Of a DNA stretch of 64,000 bases, positions 53,852 to 63,293 are shown in pieces. The translations under genes and the position numbers were made by a program. The DNA lies in the NCBI RefSeq assembly GCF_029690065.1, contig NZ_CP121463.1:930001-994000 (forward strand), read 5' to 3'. Source of the DNA: Arthrobacter sp. Y-9. GTDB lineage: Bacteria > Actinomycetota > Actinomycetes > Actinomycetales > Micrococcaceae. The notes beneath the pieces were generated by a model, which worked only from the letters and a program-made list of their open reading frames with translations, was not told the origin of the DNA and searched no databases. Within the stretch, counting starts at the first letter, position 1. Each line of letters begins with the position of its first letter.

Positions 53852-55339
53852 ATGACTTCCGCGATCACCGCCGAGCGCGAGGCAGAGCTGCTCGCCAAGG
53901 TCCCCACCGGCCTGTTCATCAACGGTGAATGGCGTGCAGCCTCCACCGGCAAGACCTTCGACGTCGAGGACCCGGCCACCGGCAAGGTGCTGCTGAGCAT
54001 CGCCGACGGCACGAGCGAAGACGCCATGGCCGCCCTCGACGCCGCCGACGCTGTGCAGGCCTCCTGGGCCCGCACCGCTCCGCGCGAGCGCGCCGAGATC
54101 CTGCGCCGCGCCTTCGAGCTGGTCACTGAGCGTGCCGACGACTTCGCCCTGCTCATGACCCTCGAGATGGGCAAGCCGCTGGCCGAGGCCCGTGGCGAGG
54201 TCACCTACGGCGCCGAGTTCCTGCGCTGGTTCTCCGAGGAGACCGTCCGTGACTACGGCCGTTACCTCACCACCCCCGAGGGCAAGAACAAGATCCTCGT
54301 GCAGCGCAAGCCGGTCGGCCCCTGCCTGCTCATCACCCCGTGGAACTTCCCGCTGGCCATGGCCACCCGCAAGATCGCCCCGGCCATCGCCGCCGGCTGC
54401 ACCATGGTGATCAAGCCCGCCAAGTTCACCCCGCTCACCACGCAGCTCTTCGTGGCCACCCTGGTCGAGGCCGGTGTCCCGGCCGGCGTCGTGAACGTCG
54501 TGTCCTCCTCCAGCGCCTCCTCCATCTCCGGCCCGATCATGAAGGACTCCCGCCTCCGCAAGGTGTCCTTCACCGGCTCCACGGCCGTGGGCAAGCGCCT
54601 GATCGCCGACGCCGCCAACAACGTTCTCCGCACCTCCATGGAGCTCGGCGGCAACGCCCCGTTCCTGGTCTTCGAGGACGCCGATCTGGACAAGGCCGTC
54701 GAAGGCGCCATGGCCGCCAAGATGCGCAACATGGGCGAGGCCTGCACGGCCGCCAACCGTTTCCTGGTCCACGAGTCCGTGGCTGAGGAGTTCACCGCGA
54801 AGTTCTCCGCCGCGATGGCCGCTCTCAGCACCGGCCGCGGCACCGAATCCGAGACCAACGTCGGCCCGCTCATCGACTCCGGCGCCCGTGACGACGTCCA
54901 CGCACTGGTGACCGCCGCCGTCGAGGCCGGCGCCACCGTCGCGACCGGCGGCGCTCCGGTGGAGGGCGAGGGCTACTTCTACGCCCCGACCGTCCTCTCC
55001 AACGTCCCGAACGACGCCGACATCCTCCGCAGCGAGATCTTCGGCCCGGTGGCCCCCGTGACCACCTTCTCCTCCGAGGAGCAGGCCATCAAGCTGGCGA
55101 ACGCGAGCGAGTACGGCCTGGCCTCCTACATCTACACCCGCGACTACGCGCGGATGTTCCGTGTGGCGGAGCAGATCGAATTCGGCATGGTCGGCTTCAA
55201 CGCCGGTGTCATCTCGAACGCGGCCGCTCCGTTCGGTGGCGTGAAGCAGTCCGGTCTGGGCCGTGAAGGCGGCGCCGAGGGCATCGCCGAGTACACCACC
55301 ACGCAGTACATCGGCATCGCCGACCCGTACGCCAACTGA
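53852..55339 (+). CDS. gabD: Succinate-semialdehyde dehydrogenase (NAD(P)+)
   Basis: A 495-residue aldehyde dehydrogenase, closest to GabD, which oxidises succinic semialdehyde to succinate in GABA breakdown. The cofactor motif LITPWNFPLAMATRKIAPAIAAGCTMVIKPAKFTPLTT, the general base in TSMELGGNAPFLVFEDADLD and the catalytic Cys in NMGEACTAANRFLVH are present. GEACTAANR differs from the usual GQxCxxxNR of many ALDHs but keeps the Cys. AAGGAG about 6 nt upstream fixes ATG 53852. No GABA transaminase gene is nearby. Confidence 0.9.
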   Translation: MTSAITAEREAELLAKVPTGLFINGEWRAASTGKTFDVEDPATGKVLLSIADGTSEDAMAALDAADAVQASWARTAPRERAEILRRAFELVTERADDFALLMTLEMGKPLAEARGEVTYGAEFLRWFSEETVRDYGRYLTTPEGKNKILVQRKPVGPCLLITPWNFPLAMATRKIAPAIAAGCTMVIKPAKFTPLTTQLFVATLVEAGVPAGVVNVVSSSSASSISGPIMKDSRLRKVSFTGSTAVGKRLIADAANNVLRTSMELGGNAPFLVFEDADLDKAVEGAMAAKMRNMGEACTAANRFLVHESVAEEFTAKFSAAMAALSTGRGTESETNVGPLIDSGARDDVHALVTAAVEAGATVATGGAPVEGEGYFYAPTVLSNVPNDADILRSEIFGPVAPVTTFSSEEQAIKLANASEYGLASYIYTRDYARMFRVAEQIEFGMVGFNAGVISNAAAPFGGVKQSGLGREGGAEGIAEYTTTQYIGIADPYAN

Positions 55340-55400
55340 TCCACGGCACCGCCGCCTTCTCGCAACCGACGGCAGTGCTCCTGGTCCCGTGAGGGACCGC

Positions 55401-55446
55401 GACGGCGCCCGTCCGCCGCCCTCCGGGGCAGCGGACGGGCGCCGTC
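55401..55446. terminator. Terminator between gabD and the transglutaminase gene
   Basis: A perfect 16-bp stem GACGGCGCCCGTCCGC (55401-55416) with 55431-55446, followed by GTTGT; convergent genes. Confidence 0.8.
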
Positions 55447-55470
55447 GTTGTCAGCAGACTCCGGTGGCCG

Positions 55471-57909
55471 TCAACGCCGGCGGCCTCCGCGCCCCCCACC
55501 TGAACGCCCCAGACCTGAACGCCCCTGACCTGAACGCCCCTGACCTGAACGCCACAGCGACGGCGGCGCCCAGCGGGCCCGCCATCGGGCGAGGCGACCC
55601 TCGCGCTCGCCCAGGGACTGTTCGACGGCGGTGACCCGCTCCCGGGCCGCCTGCGCCGTGGACTCCGCCTCGCCGTCGTCGGCCGGGGCGCCGTACCGGG
55701 CGGACTCGTAGTCCCGCACCAGCTCCCGCACGGCCACCCGGCCGGACTCGGGCAGGCCGTCCTGAAGCCGGGCGGAGAAGGCCCGCGGAGTCTCGGCGTC
55801 GCGCGCGGGAACGCCGTGGTCCTCCGCCGTGGCGAGCAGTTCCTCCATCGCCCCGATCCGCACGCCCGTCCCGCTCTGCGCGGAGGAGAGCCGTCGTCGC
55901 CGCTGCCGGCCGCGCAGCACTTGCGGCAGGACGGAGGCGATGCCCAGCACGACGACGGCGGCCACCGCCCCGACCAGATGACCCCAGTCGAGCGATTCCC
56001 ACCATGGTGCGGCGGCCCGAGGCGCCGCCTGCGGCGCCGGGGCGGTGGTGGCGGTGGCCGACGCCGAGGGCTGCGGAGTCGAAGTGGCGGTGTTCGTCGC
56101 CCGCGGCCGGAGCCCTTCCGGATCGAACTCCGGGACGTCGGTGGTGGACGGATCGAACGCGTACCCGGGCACGACGCCGCGCGAGGGGGTCGGCTCGAAG
56201 GGGACCCAGCCCGCGCCCTGCAGGTAGATCTCCGGCCACGCGTGGGCGTCCTGGGCCGCCACCGCGTACTCCGTCCGTGCGGGCGCTCCCTGTTCGCCGG
56301 CCTGGGTGACGCCGGTGGCCCGGCCCGGCGCGAAGCCGACCGCCACACGGCTCGGCAGGCCGATCGACCGGGCCATGACGGCCATGGCCGTGGAGTAGTG
56401 GATGCAGTACCCGCTCTTGGCCTCCAGGAACTTGCCCAGGACCTCCATCCCGGTGCCGTCGTAGCCGTGTTCTGCCGGCGCGGTCACGGAGTAGGAGAAT
56501 CCCGGACCGCGCAGGAACCGCTGCAGGGCGACGGCCTTGTCGAACGGATTGGTGGCGTTGCGGGTGGCCTGCAGGGCCGTGTCCAGGATGGTGCGGGGCA
56601 TGGTGGCTGGCAGTTCCATGAACTTGGCCAGGACCTGCTGGGGCGTGGCGGCGAGGGTCCGGAGCTGCTCCGCCGTCCATTCGGGAGCGTAGGAGCGGAC
56701 GGTGTAGACCTCTCCGGCGCTCGTGGAGTTCCCGCTGCGGCTGCGGACGGTGAGGTTGTTGGGGTCGTAACCCCAGTCGCCCCTGGCGCCCAGGACACTC
56801 AACGGGTTCGTCACGAGCGGCAGATACGGGCTCGTGAAGTCGTGCGTGCTGATCACCGTGGTCGGGAAGCTCCTCACCGGGGGACCATCCTGCCCCGTCT
56901 GCGTCCCGACTTCGTCGAACTGCAGCACGGTGCCGAGGTAGCCGCCGTTGTACTTCTCAGGCTCCCAGCGGTCTCCGGAGAAGGAATCGATCGTGGTCAG
57001 CCGCAGATAGGGCGGCGAAGGTGCGTCGGTGAAGTAGCTGATGACGGTGCCTGTGCCCTGCTGCCGGAGGTTGCTGCTGAGCGACAGCACCGGGTTCAGG
57101 CCGTTGCTCTTGCCGAGCGACCCGAGCCGCGAGCCCTGCGGGAAGAGGCCCTCGGTGAATCCGGGGACGAGTGTCGGGATCACGAGTGCCATCGCGACCG
57201 CGGCCGATCCGAGCACGGTGGCCCGGCCCAGTCCGCGGGAGGCGCTGTTCTGGGCGGCGCCCCGCGCCCTCTCCGCCGGATTCTCCGTCTCCTCGGCGGC
57301 GCGCAGGGCGCGTCGCGAGACCGCGAGGAGGATCGTGAAGAAGAAGGCCGTCGCGGCGAAGGGCCAGGCGCCCACGCTCGTGTAGTTCAGCAGGGCGGGC
57401 ACCATCAGGACCGCGAGCGCCGGGCCCGCCGCAGCCAGAGGGTTCCGGGCCCGCACCACGATCCAGTCCGTCAGGAGCACGAGCAGGCCCAGGCAGCCAG
57501 AGGTCAGAAAGGTGATCCCGGGCGCCGGGTTCACCGGCACGAACTCGTGCTCCACCGTGTTCCGGGCCTCGCCCAGGAGGCTCCAGAAGCCGCCCCAGGC
57601 CGCAGGGCTCGGCAGGAGGCCGAGGAACGCCCGGTCGGCGAGGAAGAGCGCATTGAGGATCAGGCCGAGGGCGATAAGACCCACCGCGTACGGGACCCAG
57701 GTGCTGCGGGTGAAGAACCGGGGGACGACGAGCGCGGTCCCGGTCACCTGGATCGTGACGAGGACGGGCAGGAACCAGGACCAGCCGTAGATGACCCCGG
57801 AGAGCCCGGCGGCGGAGGAAGCCAGCAGTGCGCAAACGCAGGCCGTGACGGGAAGGAGGATCGCGCCGAGGCGGCTCCGGGGCGGGGTGAGGTCCTGGGC
57901 CGTGCTCAT
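55471..57909 (-). CDS. TgpA-like transglutaminase-domain membrane protein
   Basis: An 812-residue protein with five or more N-terminal membrane helices (DUF3488-like), an extracytoplasmic transglutaminase-like core, one more membrane helix (HLVGAVAAVVVLGIASVLPQVL) and a cytoplasmic tail (DUF4129-like). The catalytic Cys is in AKSGYCIHYSTAMAVMARSIGLPSRVAVGF and the His/Asp in AAQDAHAWPEIYLQGAGWVPFEPTP. The tail ends in GQGRS repeats. Last gene of the MoxR-DUF58-TgpA operon; its ATG overlaps the DUF58 stop by 4 bp. The substrate is unknown. Confidence 0.88.
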   Translation of the reverse strand: MSTAQDLTPPRSRLGAILLPVTACVCALLASSAAGLSGVIYGWSWFLPVLVTIQVTGTALVVPRFFTRSTWVPYAVGLIALGLILNALFLADRAFLGLLPSPAAWGGFWSLLGEARNTVEHEFVPVNPAPGITFLTSGCLGLLVLLTDWIVVRARNPLAAAGPALAVLMVPALLNYTSVGAWPFAATAFFFTILLAVSRRALRAAEETENPAERARGAAQNSASRGLGRATVLGSAAVAMALVIPTLVPGFTEGLFPQGSRLGSLGKSNGLNPVLSLSSNLRQQGTGTVISYFTDAPSPPYLRLTTIDSFSGDRWEPEKYNGGYLGTVLQFDEVGTQTGQDGPPVRSFPTTVISTHDFTSPYLPLVTNPLSVLGARGDWGYDPNNLTVRSRSGNSTSAGEVYTVRSYAPEWTAEQLRTLAATPQQVLAKFMELPATMPRTILDTALQATRNATNPFDKAVALQRFLRGPGFSYSVTAPAEHGYDGTGMEVLGKFLEAKSGYCIHYSTAMAVMARSIGLPSRVAVGFAPGRATGVTQAGEQGAPARTEYAVAAQDAHAWPEIYLQGAGWVPFEPTPSRGVVPGYAFDPSTTDVPEFDPEGLRPRATNTATSTPQPSASATATTAPAPQAAPRAAAPWWESLDWGHLVGAVAAVVVLGIASVLPQVLRGRQRRRRLSSAQSGTGVRIGAMEELLATAEDHGVPARDAETPRAFSARLQDGLPESGRVAVRELVRDYESARYGAPADDGEAESTAQAARERVTAVEQSLGEREGRLARWRARWAPPSLWRSGQGRSGQGRSGLGRSGGGRGGRRR
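55500..55553 (-). repeat. In-frame 15-nt tandem repeats at the end of the TgpA-like gene
   Basis: CCTGAACGCCCC(A/T)GA repeats at 55500, 55515 and 55530 with a partial fourth copy; on the minus strand they encode RSGQG-type pentapeptides. Confidence 0.92.
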
Positions 57910-59402
57910 GGCCGGTCACCGCCGGACGTCTCGCCTCGGGCGGCGCTCGTCGTCGTGGCTGTCGTCGCCATGGCGGGCGGCGTCACGGCACTCGGTTTGC
58001 CGGAGCCCGCCCAGCGTTCCAGGAGCCTCGCGGCGGAGTCGCCCGGGGAGGCCCACAGCACCCGCCAACCCGCGGTTTCGAGCACGTCTCGCACGTCGGG
58101 GCCCGGGCTGACGGGCCAGCAGCTGATCACGGTCGCCTGCGGTGTCCCACGCGAGCCGGCCCAGGACGCGGCCGTCCCGGCGCCGCTCAGGGTGCCGCTG
58201 ACGAGGTTCCGCGCGTCGTCGAGCCCCAGGCGTCCCGTGAAAGCCACCAGCAGCCCGCCGGTCGCGGAGAGCGACAGCGGGGCGTGCTGCTCGGTCAGTT
58301 CGAGCGCGGCAAGGCACTCCGGCAGGAGCTCGGGGGCTTCAGCGGCGGCCATCGTCTCGAGTCCGGGATGCGGGGCGCTGCGGGACCGCTGGAAGGCAGG
58401 CTCTCCGGCGTGGTCCTGGAGGCGGAGTTCGTGGCCCAGTCCCGCAAGCCCCAGCGCGACCGCGAGGAACGTCCTGAGCTGCCATTCGAAGGAGACGGTG
58501 GTGCGCAAGGAGGCGGCGGCGCCGGGCACGGGGAAGGGGGCCAGCTCGCCCCCGCTGTGGACGCCGGCGCGCTGATCCAGCACCAGCGTGATGCGGGGGA
58601 GGGCGCCGCCTTCCTCATGCCGCACCATGAGCTCGCCGCGTCGGGCGGTCGAGGGCCAGTGAACCCTGCGCAACGCATCGCCGTGCCGGTATTCGCGGAC
58701 CATCACGTCATTCTCGCTCGCGCTCGCGACCCAGCTGGTCGTCTGACTGCCGCCGACGCCGACGCCGGCATGGCCCCGCAACAGATCCAGCAGCCCGGGG
58801 GAGAGTTCCCCGGGCCGGGGTGTCACCAGGAGTTCGGTCCCGGGGTCGACGGTGTGGCGCTGCCAGGCCAGATCGAAGGGGTCGCGGAACTCCGCGGTGA
58901 CCCCGCCTACCGGGAAGACGCCGCGATGCGGAGGGGCTACCCGGTATTCGTAGGCGGAGACGGGTCCGCCGCGCGCTGCGCGGGAGGGGTAGCGGAACCT
59001 CGGCGACCCGCCGAGATCCGCCGGCAGCTGTTCCACCATCGTCGATTCGACCATCGACCCGCCACCCGGCAGCCGGGCCCAGCGTGCCTTCCAGCCCGCG
59101 CGGTCCGCTCCGCCCGGCACTCCGGTGGAGGCGCTGATGAAGAGGTGCACGACCGTCGTCGTGCCCTCCTGCACCGGCAGCGGATGGAACTCGCGCCGCA
59201 CGCGGAAGCGTTCGTGACGGCTCCGCACGCCCAGGACCGCCAGGACCGGCATCGCCAGGAGGAAGACGGACAGCGTGAGGAGGTCCCGGCGGCCCAGGAT
59301 CCAGGCCCCGGCAAGGCAGAGAAGGGCCGCCAGCACGAATCCCAGCCCCCGGCGGGTCAGGAACTTCGTGGGCGACAGCCTGCTCAGCGGCCCGGCGCTC
59401 AT
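57906..59402 (-). CDS. DUF58 domain protein
   Basis: A 498-residue protein with two N-terminal membrane helices (about 15-60), then a domain with the DUF58 signature VREYRHGDALRRVHWPSTARRGELMVRHEEG. DUF58 has a vWA-like fold and works with MoxR ATPases, probably in assembling envelope complexes. It overlaps both neighbours by 4 bp (start with MoxR stop, stop with TgpA start), so the three are translationally coupled. The C-terminus is low-complexity Thr/Ala-rich. Confidence 0.9.
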   Translation of the reverse strand: MSAGPLSRLSPTKFLTRRGLGFVLAALLCLAGAWILGRRDLLTLSVFLLAMPVLAVLGVRSRHERFRVRREFHPLPVQEGTTTVVHLFISASTGVPGGADRAGWKARWARLPGGGSMVESTMVEQLPADLGGSPRFRYPSRAARGGPVSAYEYRVAPPHRGVFPVGGVTAEFRDPFDLAWQRHTVDPGTELLVTPRPGELSPGLLDLLRGHAGVGVGGSQTTSWVASASENDVMVREYRHGDALRRVHWPSTARRGELMVRHEEGGALPRITLVLDQRAGVHSGGELAPFPVPGAAASLRTTVSFEWQLRTFLAVALGLAGLGHELRLQDHAGEPAFQRSRSAPHPGLETMAAAEAPELLPECLAALELTEQHAPLSLSATGGLLVAFTGRLGLDDARNLVSGTLSGAGTAASWAGSRGTPQATVISCWPVSPGPDVRDVLETAGWRVLWASPGDSAARLLERWAGSGKPSAVTPPAMATTATTTSAARGETSGGDRP

Positions 59403-60541
59403 GGCACCCGGGCCTGGTCTCCCGGCGGGGTGAAACCTGCGGAGCTCAGGGACGGCCCGCCGGAACCGGTGGGCGCGGACGAGGCGGCCCGGCGTGCGGC
59501 CTCGCGGGAGGCCGCGGTGTCCACGGGCAGGCGTTCCAGGATCCCGCCGAGAATGCTCGCCGCGTCCTTGCCGTTCAGCACGGCGCGGCGGTCCAGCAGC
59601 AGCCGGTGGGCCAGGATGTCCTGCGCGACGACGGCGACGTCGTCCGGGAGCACGAACTCCTGTCCCGCGAGGGCCGCGTGCGCCTTGGCCGCCCTGAGGA
59701 CGTGCAGCAGGGCGCGGGGGCTAGCTCCGAGGACGATGTCCGGATGGTTGCGCGTGGCCTGCCCCAGGTCCACCACGTACTCCTTGACCGGACCGGCGAC
59801 ATGGACCGCCTGGACGGTGGCGATCATGCGGCGCAGCAGCGCGGTGTCCACGACGGGCCTCAGGTCGTTCAGGGGCGAGCGGCCCTGATGCGCCTCCAGC
59901 ATGTCGAGTTCGGCGGCGCGGTCCGGATACCCCATGGAGATCCGGGCCATGAAGCGGTCCCGCTGAGCCTCGGGGAGGGGGAAGGTGCCCTCCATCTCCA
60001 CCGGGTTCTGGGTGGCGAGCACCATGAACGGCGAACCCAGCGGGTACACCTGGCCGTCGACGCTGACCTGGCTCTCCTCCATGCATTCGAGCAGGGCGGA
60101 CTGCGTCTTGGCCGAGGCGCGGTTGATCTCGTCGCCGATCACCAGATTCGCGAACACGGGTCCCGGGCGGAACTCGAATTCCCCGCTCGCCTGGTTGTAC
60201 ATGGACACGCCCGTCACGTCCGACGGGAGCAGATCCGGGGTGAACTGGATGCGGGAGACGCTGCCGTGAATGGCCCGGGCGAGCGTCTTGGCCAGCATGG
60301 TCTTGCCGACGCCGGGGACGTCCTCCAGCAGCAGGTGGCCCTGGGCCAGGAGCACCATGAGGGCGGTCCGGGCGGTCTCCTGCTTGCCGTCGATCACCCC
60401 GTTGACCGCGTCGAGGATCGCCCGCGCGGCCGAGGAGAACACCTCGGCGGACAAGGGTTCGGGAGCCGCCTGCTGGGAGCCGGGCAGCCCTGTGGCGACC
60501 CCGCCCGGGCCTGCGCCCTCGATGAAACCCGGATCTGACAC
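59399..60541 (-). CDS. MoxR-family AAA+ ATPase
   Basis: A 380-residue MoxR ATPase: Walker A LLEDVPGVGKTMLAKTLA, Walker B LVIGDEINRASAKTQSALLECMEE, sensor region LATQNPVEMEGTFPLPEAQRDRFMARI. MoxR proteins act as chaperones for complexes containing vWA/DUF58 partners. GTG 60541 is chosen because AAGGAGAGG lies 6 nt upstream; the frame is open further upstream but that would place the Shine-Dalgarno within the coding region. First gene of the operon. Confidence 0.93.
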   Translation of the reverse strand: MSDPGFIEGAGPGGVATGLPGSQQAAPEPLSAEVFSSAARAILDAVNGVIDGKQETARTALMVLLAQGHLLLEDVPGVGKTMLAKTLARAIHGSVSRIQFTPDLLPSDVTGVSMYNQASGEFEFRPGPVFANLVIGDEINRASAKTQSALLECMEESQVSVDGQVYPLGSPFMVLATQNPVEMEGTFPLPEAQRDRFMARISMGYPDRAAELDMLEAHQGRSPLNDLRPVVDTALLRRMIATVQAVHVAGPVKEYVVDLGQATRNHPDIVLGASPRALLHVLRAAKAHAALAGQEFVLPDDVAVVAQDILAHRLLLDRRAVLNGKDAASILGGILERLPVDTAASREAARRAASSAPTGSGGPSLSSAGFTPPGDQARVP

Positions 60542-60709
60542 GACCGACCTCTCCTTCACTCGGCGCGAGCCCCCAGAAGCCGAGTCTGACGTGGTGTAAC
60601 GTGGCTCACTTCCTCACAGCCTACTCATCGCGGCGACCGCGTCATAGGGTGGCGGGCCACGGCGGGGGCCCGTCGAGTTCCGCGTGCGGGCGCGTATTAC
60701 GCTGGAATC

Positions 60710-61660
60710 ATGTGTGCTCCCGAGACCCCGTTCGCTTACCGCCGCCCCGAGGAAGCCCCGGAGAACGGGCAGGACGGACCCGCGGATTCGGTGCGGTCCA
60801 CCAAGGACGAGGCCGGCCGCAAGCGGAAGCTCGACTATCCTCCGGCGCCGGAACCCCTGCGGGTCCCGGTCATGGACAACCACACTCACCTGAACTTCCG
60901 GGACGGCCTGGTGGAGGTCTCGGTCAAGGACGCCCTCGACGCCGCCGAGGCCGTGGGGGTCAAAGCAGCCGTGCAGGTCGCCTGTGATCTGGAATCCGCG
61001 CGCTTCACGGTCCGGGCGCTGGACGAGGACCGCCGCTTGCTGGGCGCCCTGGCCATCCACCCGAACGACGCCCCGCTGTACGCGGCGCGCGGCGAGCTGG
61101 AGGACGCACTGCAGGAGATCGAGGATCTCGCAGCTCATCCGCGCGTGCGAGGGATCGGCGAGACCGGCCTGGACTACTTCCGCACCCAGGGGGAGGAGGA
61201 GCAGGCGATTCAGCACTACTCCTTCCGCCGTCACATCGACATCGCGCGCCGGCTCGGCCTCACGCTGCAGATCCACGACCGGGACGCGCACGACGACGTC
61301 GTCCGGATCCTGCTCGAGGAGGAACAGCCGCAGCGTGTGGTCTTCCACTGCTTCTCCGGCGATGAGAAGCTCGCGGCCGTCTGCAATGAGCACGGGTGGT
61401 ACATGTCCTTCGCCGGGCCGGTCGGTTTCAAGGCGAACGGGCATCTGCGGGACGCCCTCAGGACGGCCCGCCGGGACCTGATCATGGTGGAGACCGACTC
61501 GCCGTTCCTGACCCCTCACCCCTACCGCGGCCGGCCCAACGCGAGCTACATGATTCCCTACACGATGCGGTCCATGGCCGAAGCTCTGGAGACCGATCTC
61601 GATGAATTGTGTGCCGACGTCGCGCGCAACACCGAGGCGGCGTACGGGAGCTGGGACTGA
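60710..61660 (+). CDS. tatD: TatD-family metal-dependent hydrolase
   Basis: A 316-residue TIM-barrel deoxyribonuclease-like hydrolase (counterpart of Rv1008). Metal-binding motifs run in order: MDNHTHLN, GIGETGLDYFR, LQIHDRDAHDDV, VVFHCFSGD and VETDSPFLTPHPYRGRPN. A 50-residue N-terminal extension precedes the barrel. ATG 60710 follows TACGCT (60698-60703) by 6 nt, a leaderless start. It lies in the conserved tatD-rpf-rsmA order. Confidence 0.93.
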   Translation: MCAPETPFAYRRPEEAPENGQDGPADSVRSTKDEAGRKRKLDYPPAPEPLRVPVMDNHTHLNFRDGLVEVSVKDALDAAEAVGVKAAVQVACDLESARFTVRALDEDRRLLGALAIHPNDAPLYAARGELEDALQEIEDLAAHPRVRGIGETGLDYFRTQGEEEQAIQHYSFRRHIDIARRLGLTLQIHDRDAHDDVVRILLEEEQPQRVVFHCFSGDEKLAAVCNEHGWYMSFAGPVGFKANGHLRDALRTARRDLIMVETDSPFLTPHPYRGRPNASYMIPYTMRSMAEALETDLDELCADVARNTEAAYGSWD

Positions 61661-61969
61661 GTCCCGAACCACCCGCTGAACTGGGCTGACGCACGCCGGC
61701 CGAGCGGAGGCGGCGAGTGCGTACCGTACCCGACGGGCGGGATCTGCGCGACTCCGCGTGTCGCGGACGGCATTCAGGGCTTGGCTGTTTTATAACGCTT
61801 CGGTTACAGTGGATGACAGATAGCCGGGGTCGGGGAAGGCCTGCGGACGAATGACACTTCGTTGTGAACCATGGACACCCGTGTGCCGAGAGGCCCCGGG
61901 CGACCATCAGGCCTTGCCTTGCGAGGCCCCTGTTCCCCGTGCCCGGACGCACCAGTAGTTTGGGTAGTA
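61661..61969 (+). promoter_or_regulatory. Promoter and long leader of the rpf gene
   Basis: TTGGCT (61781-61786) and TACAGT (61805-61810) at 18-bp spacing make a plausible promoter, giving a leader of about 150 nt. A TAGTTT hexamer 8 nt before the GTG could give a second, leaderless transcript. Rpf genes in some actinobacteria have a c-di-AMP (ydaO) riboswitch, but I did not find its conserved core here. Nothing else is recognisable in the 309-bp gap. Confidence 0.5.
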
Positions 61970-63127
61970 GTGAACAAAATCTTCGCAACTGACGGAAAGA
62001 TCAGTCCCGTCAAGGTGGGCGTTCAGCTCGCGGTGATCCTGGCCTTGGTCGGAGGCCTCCTGGCCTTCGTGGTCAACAACAAGACCGTGAAAATCAACCT
62101 AGACGGCCGAGTCAGCTCCGTCCAGACCTTCGGCGGCAACGTCGAGCAGGTCGTGAAGAGCGCCAACATCGACATCGCCGACAAGGACAAGGTGGTTCCC
62201 GCGCTGAACAGCGGCGTGCAGGACGGCACCGAAGTCCGGATCAACCGCTCCAAGTCGGTTTCCGTGGTCGTGGACGGTGCGGCGCGTGAGGTCGACACCC
62301 ACGAGAGCACCGTCGCCGGCCTGATCAAGGAACTCGGCGTGAAGGACACCTCCCGCGTGTCCCTCCCGGCCGACGCCACCCTCGACGTCAAGGGCACCAG
62401 CCTCACCATCTCCACCCCTAAGAAGGTCAACCTGATCGTCCGCGGCAAGGGCAGCAAGCTGACCACCACCGCCGCCACGGTCGGCGACGTCCTCAAGGAA
62501 GCCAAGGTCGTCCTCGGCAAGAACGACGTCTCGGCCCTCCCGGCCACCGCTCCGGTGACCGCGAACATGACCGTCAAGGTCAGCAACATCGACAAGAGCC
62601 GCACGGCCACCGTGAAGGAAGAGATTCCGTTCGACGTGGTCAAGACCGATTCCGCCAAGCTCGACAAGGGCGTGGAGAAGGTCACCACCGAGGGCGTGGC
62701 CGGTTCGGTCGAGAAGACCTTCCGCCTCGTGATCGTGGACGGCAAGGAAGCGACCCGCACCCTGGTCACCAGCAAGGTCACGGCCGAGCCCGTGACGCAG
62801 CGTGTGGAGGTCGGCACCAAGGAAGCCCCCGCGGCTCCCGCCACCCCGCCTGCTTCCAACACCGGCGCCGCGGCTCCGGCCGCTGTGAACGCCGGTATGT
62901 GGGACCGCATCGCCCAGTGTGAGTCGACCGGCAACTGGTCCATCAACACCGGCAACGGCTACTACGGTGGCCTGCAGTTCGACATCGGGACCTGGCTCGG
63001 CGCCGGTGGCGGCGCGTACGCCCCGAACGCGAGCCTCGCCACCCGCGAGCAGCAGATCGACATCGCCAACCGCGTGTACGCCCAGCGCGGGCTGTCCCCC
63101 TGGGGCTGCGCCTGGGCCGCCGGATAA
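61970..63127 (+). CDS. Resuscitation-promoting factor, RpfB type
   Basis: A 385-residue secreted or membrane-anchored muralytic enzyme that stimulates regrowth of dormant cells. An N-terminal hydrophobic helix (VGVQLAVILALVGGLLAFVV) is followed by DUF348 repeats, a G5 domain (VTTEGVAGSVEKTFRLVIVDGKEATRTLV) and the C-terminal Rpf lysozyme-like domain (about 306-385: MWDRIAQCESTGNWSINTGNGYYGGLQF), which contains the catalytic Glu and two cysteines. GTG 61970 is the only start that leaves a normal short cytoplasmic end. Confidence 0.95.
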   Translation: MNKIFATDGKISPVKVGVQLAVILALVGGLLAFVVNNKTVKINLDGRVSSVQTFGGNVEQVVKSANIDIADKDKVVPALNSGVQDGTEVRINRSKSVSVVVDGAAREVDTHESTVAGLIKELGVKDTSRVSLPADATLDVKGTSLTISTPKKVNLIVRGKGSKLTTTAATVGDVLKEAKVVLGKNDVSALPATAPVTANMTVKVSNIDKSRTATVKEEIPFDVVKTDSAKLDKGVEKVTTEGVAGSVEKTFRLVIVDGKEATRTLVTSKVTAEPVTQRVEVGTKEAPAAPATPPASNTGAAAPAAVNAGMWDRIAQCESTGNWSINTGNGYYGGLQFDIGTWLGAGGGAYAPNASLATREQQIDIANRVYAQRGLSPWGCAWAAG

Positions 63128-63150
63128 GCGGCGCTCCTTTCACCAGCTGA

Positions 63151-63198
63151 ACGACGGCGGCCGGTGACCTCCCCACGGAGGTCGCCGGCCGCCGTCGT
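63151..63198 (+). terminator. rpf terminator
   Basis: A 22-bp stem (63151-63172 with 63177-63198, one mismatch) around a CCAC loop. Confidence 0.82.
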
Positions 63199-63293
63199 CG
63201 TGTCCGCCTGGTGAGACCCCGGCGCGTGGCTCCGACCGGGCCCCGCTGTCCACAGGGAGTGGGCTGTGACCGCCGGGTCGGTAGGATTGTCGG

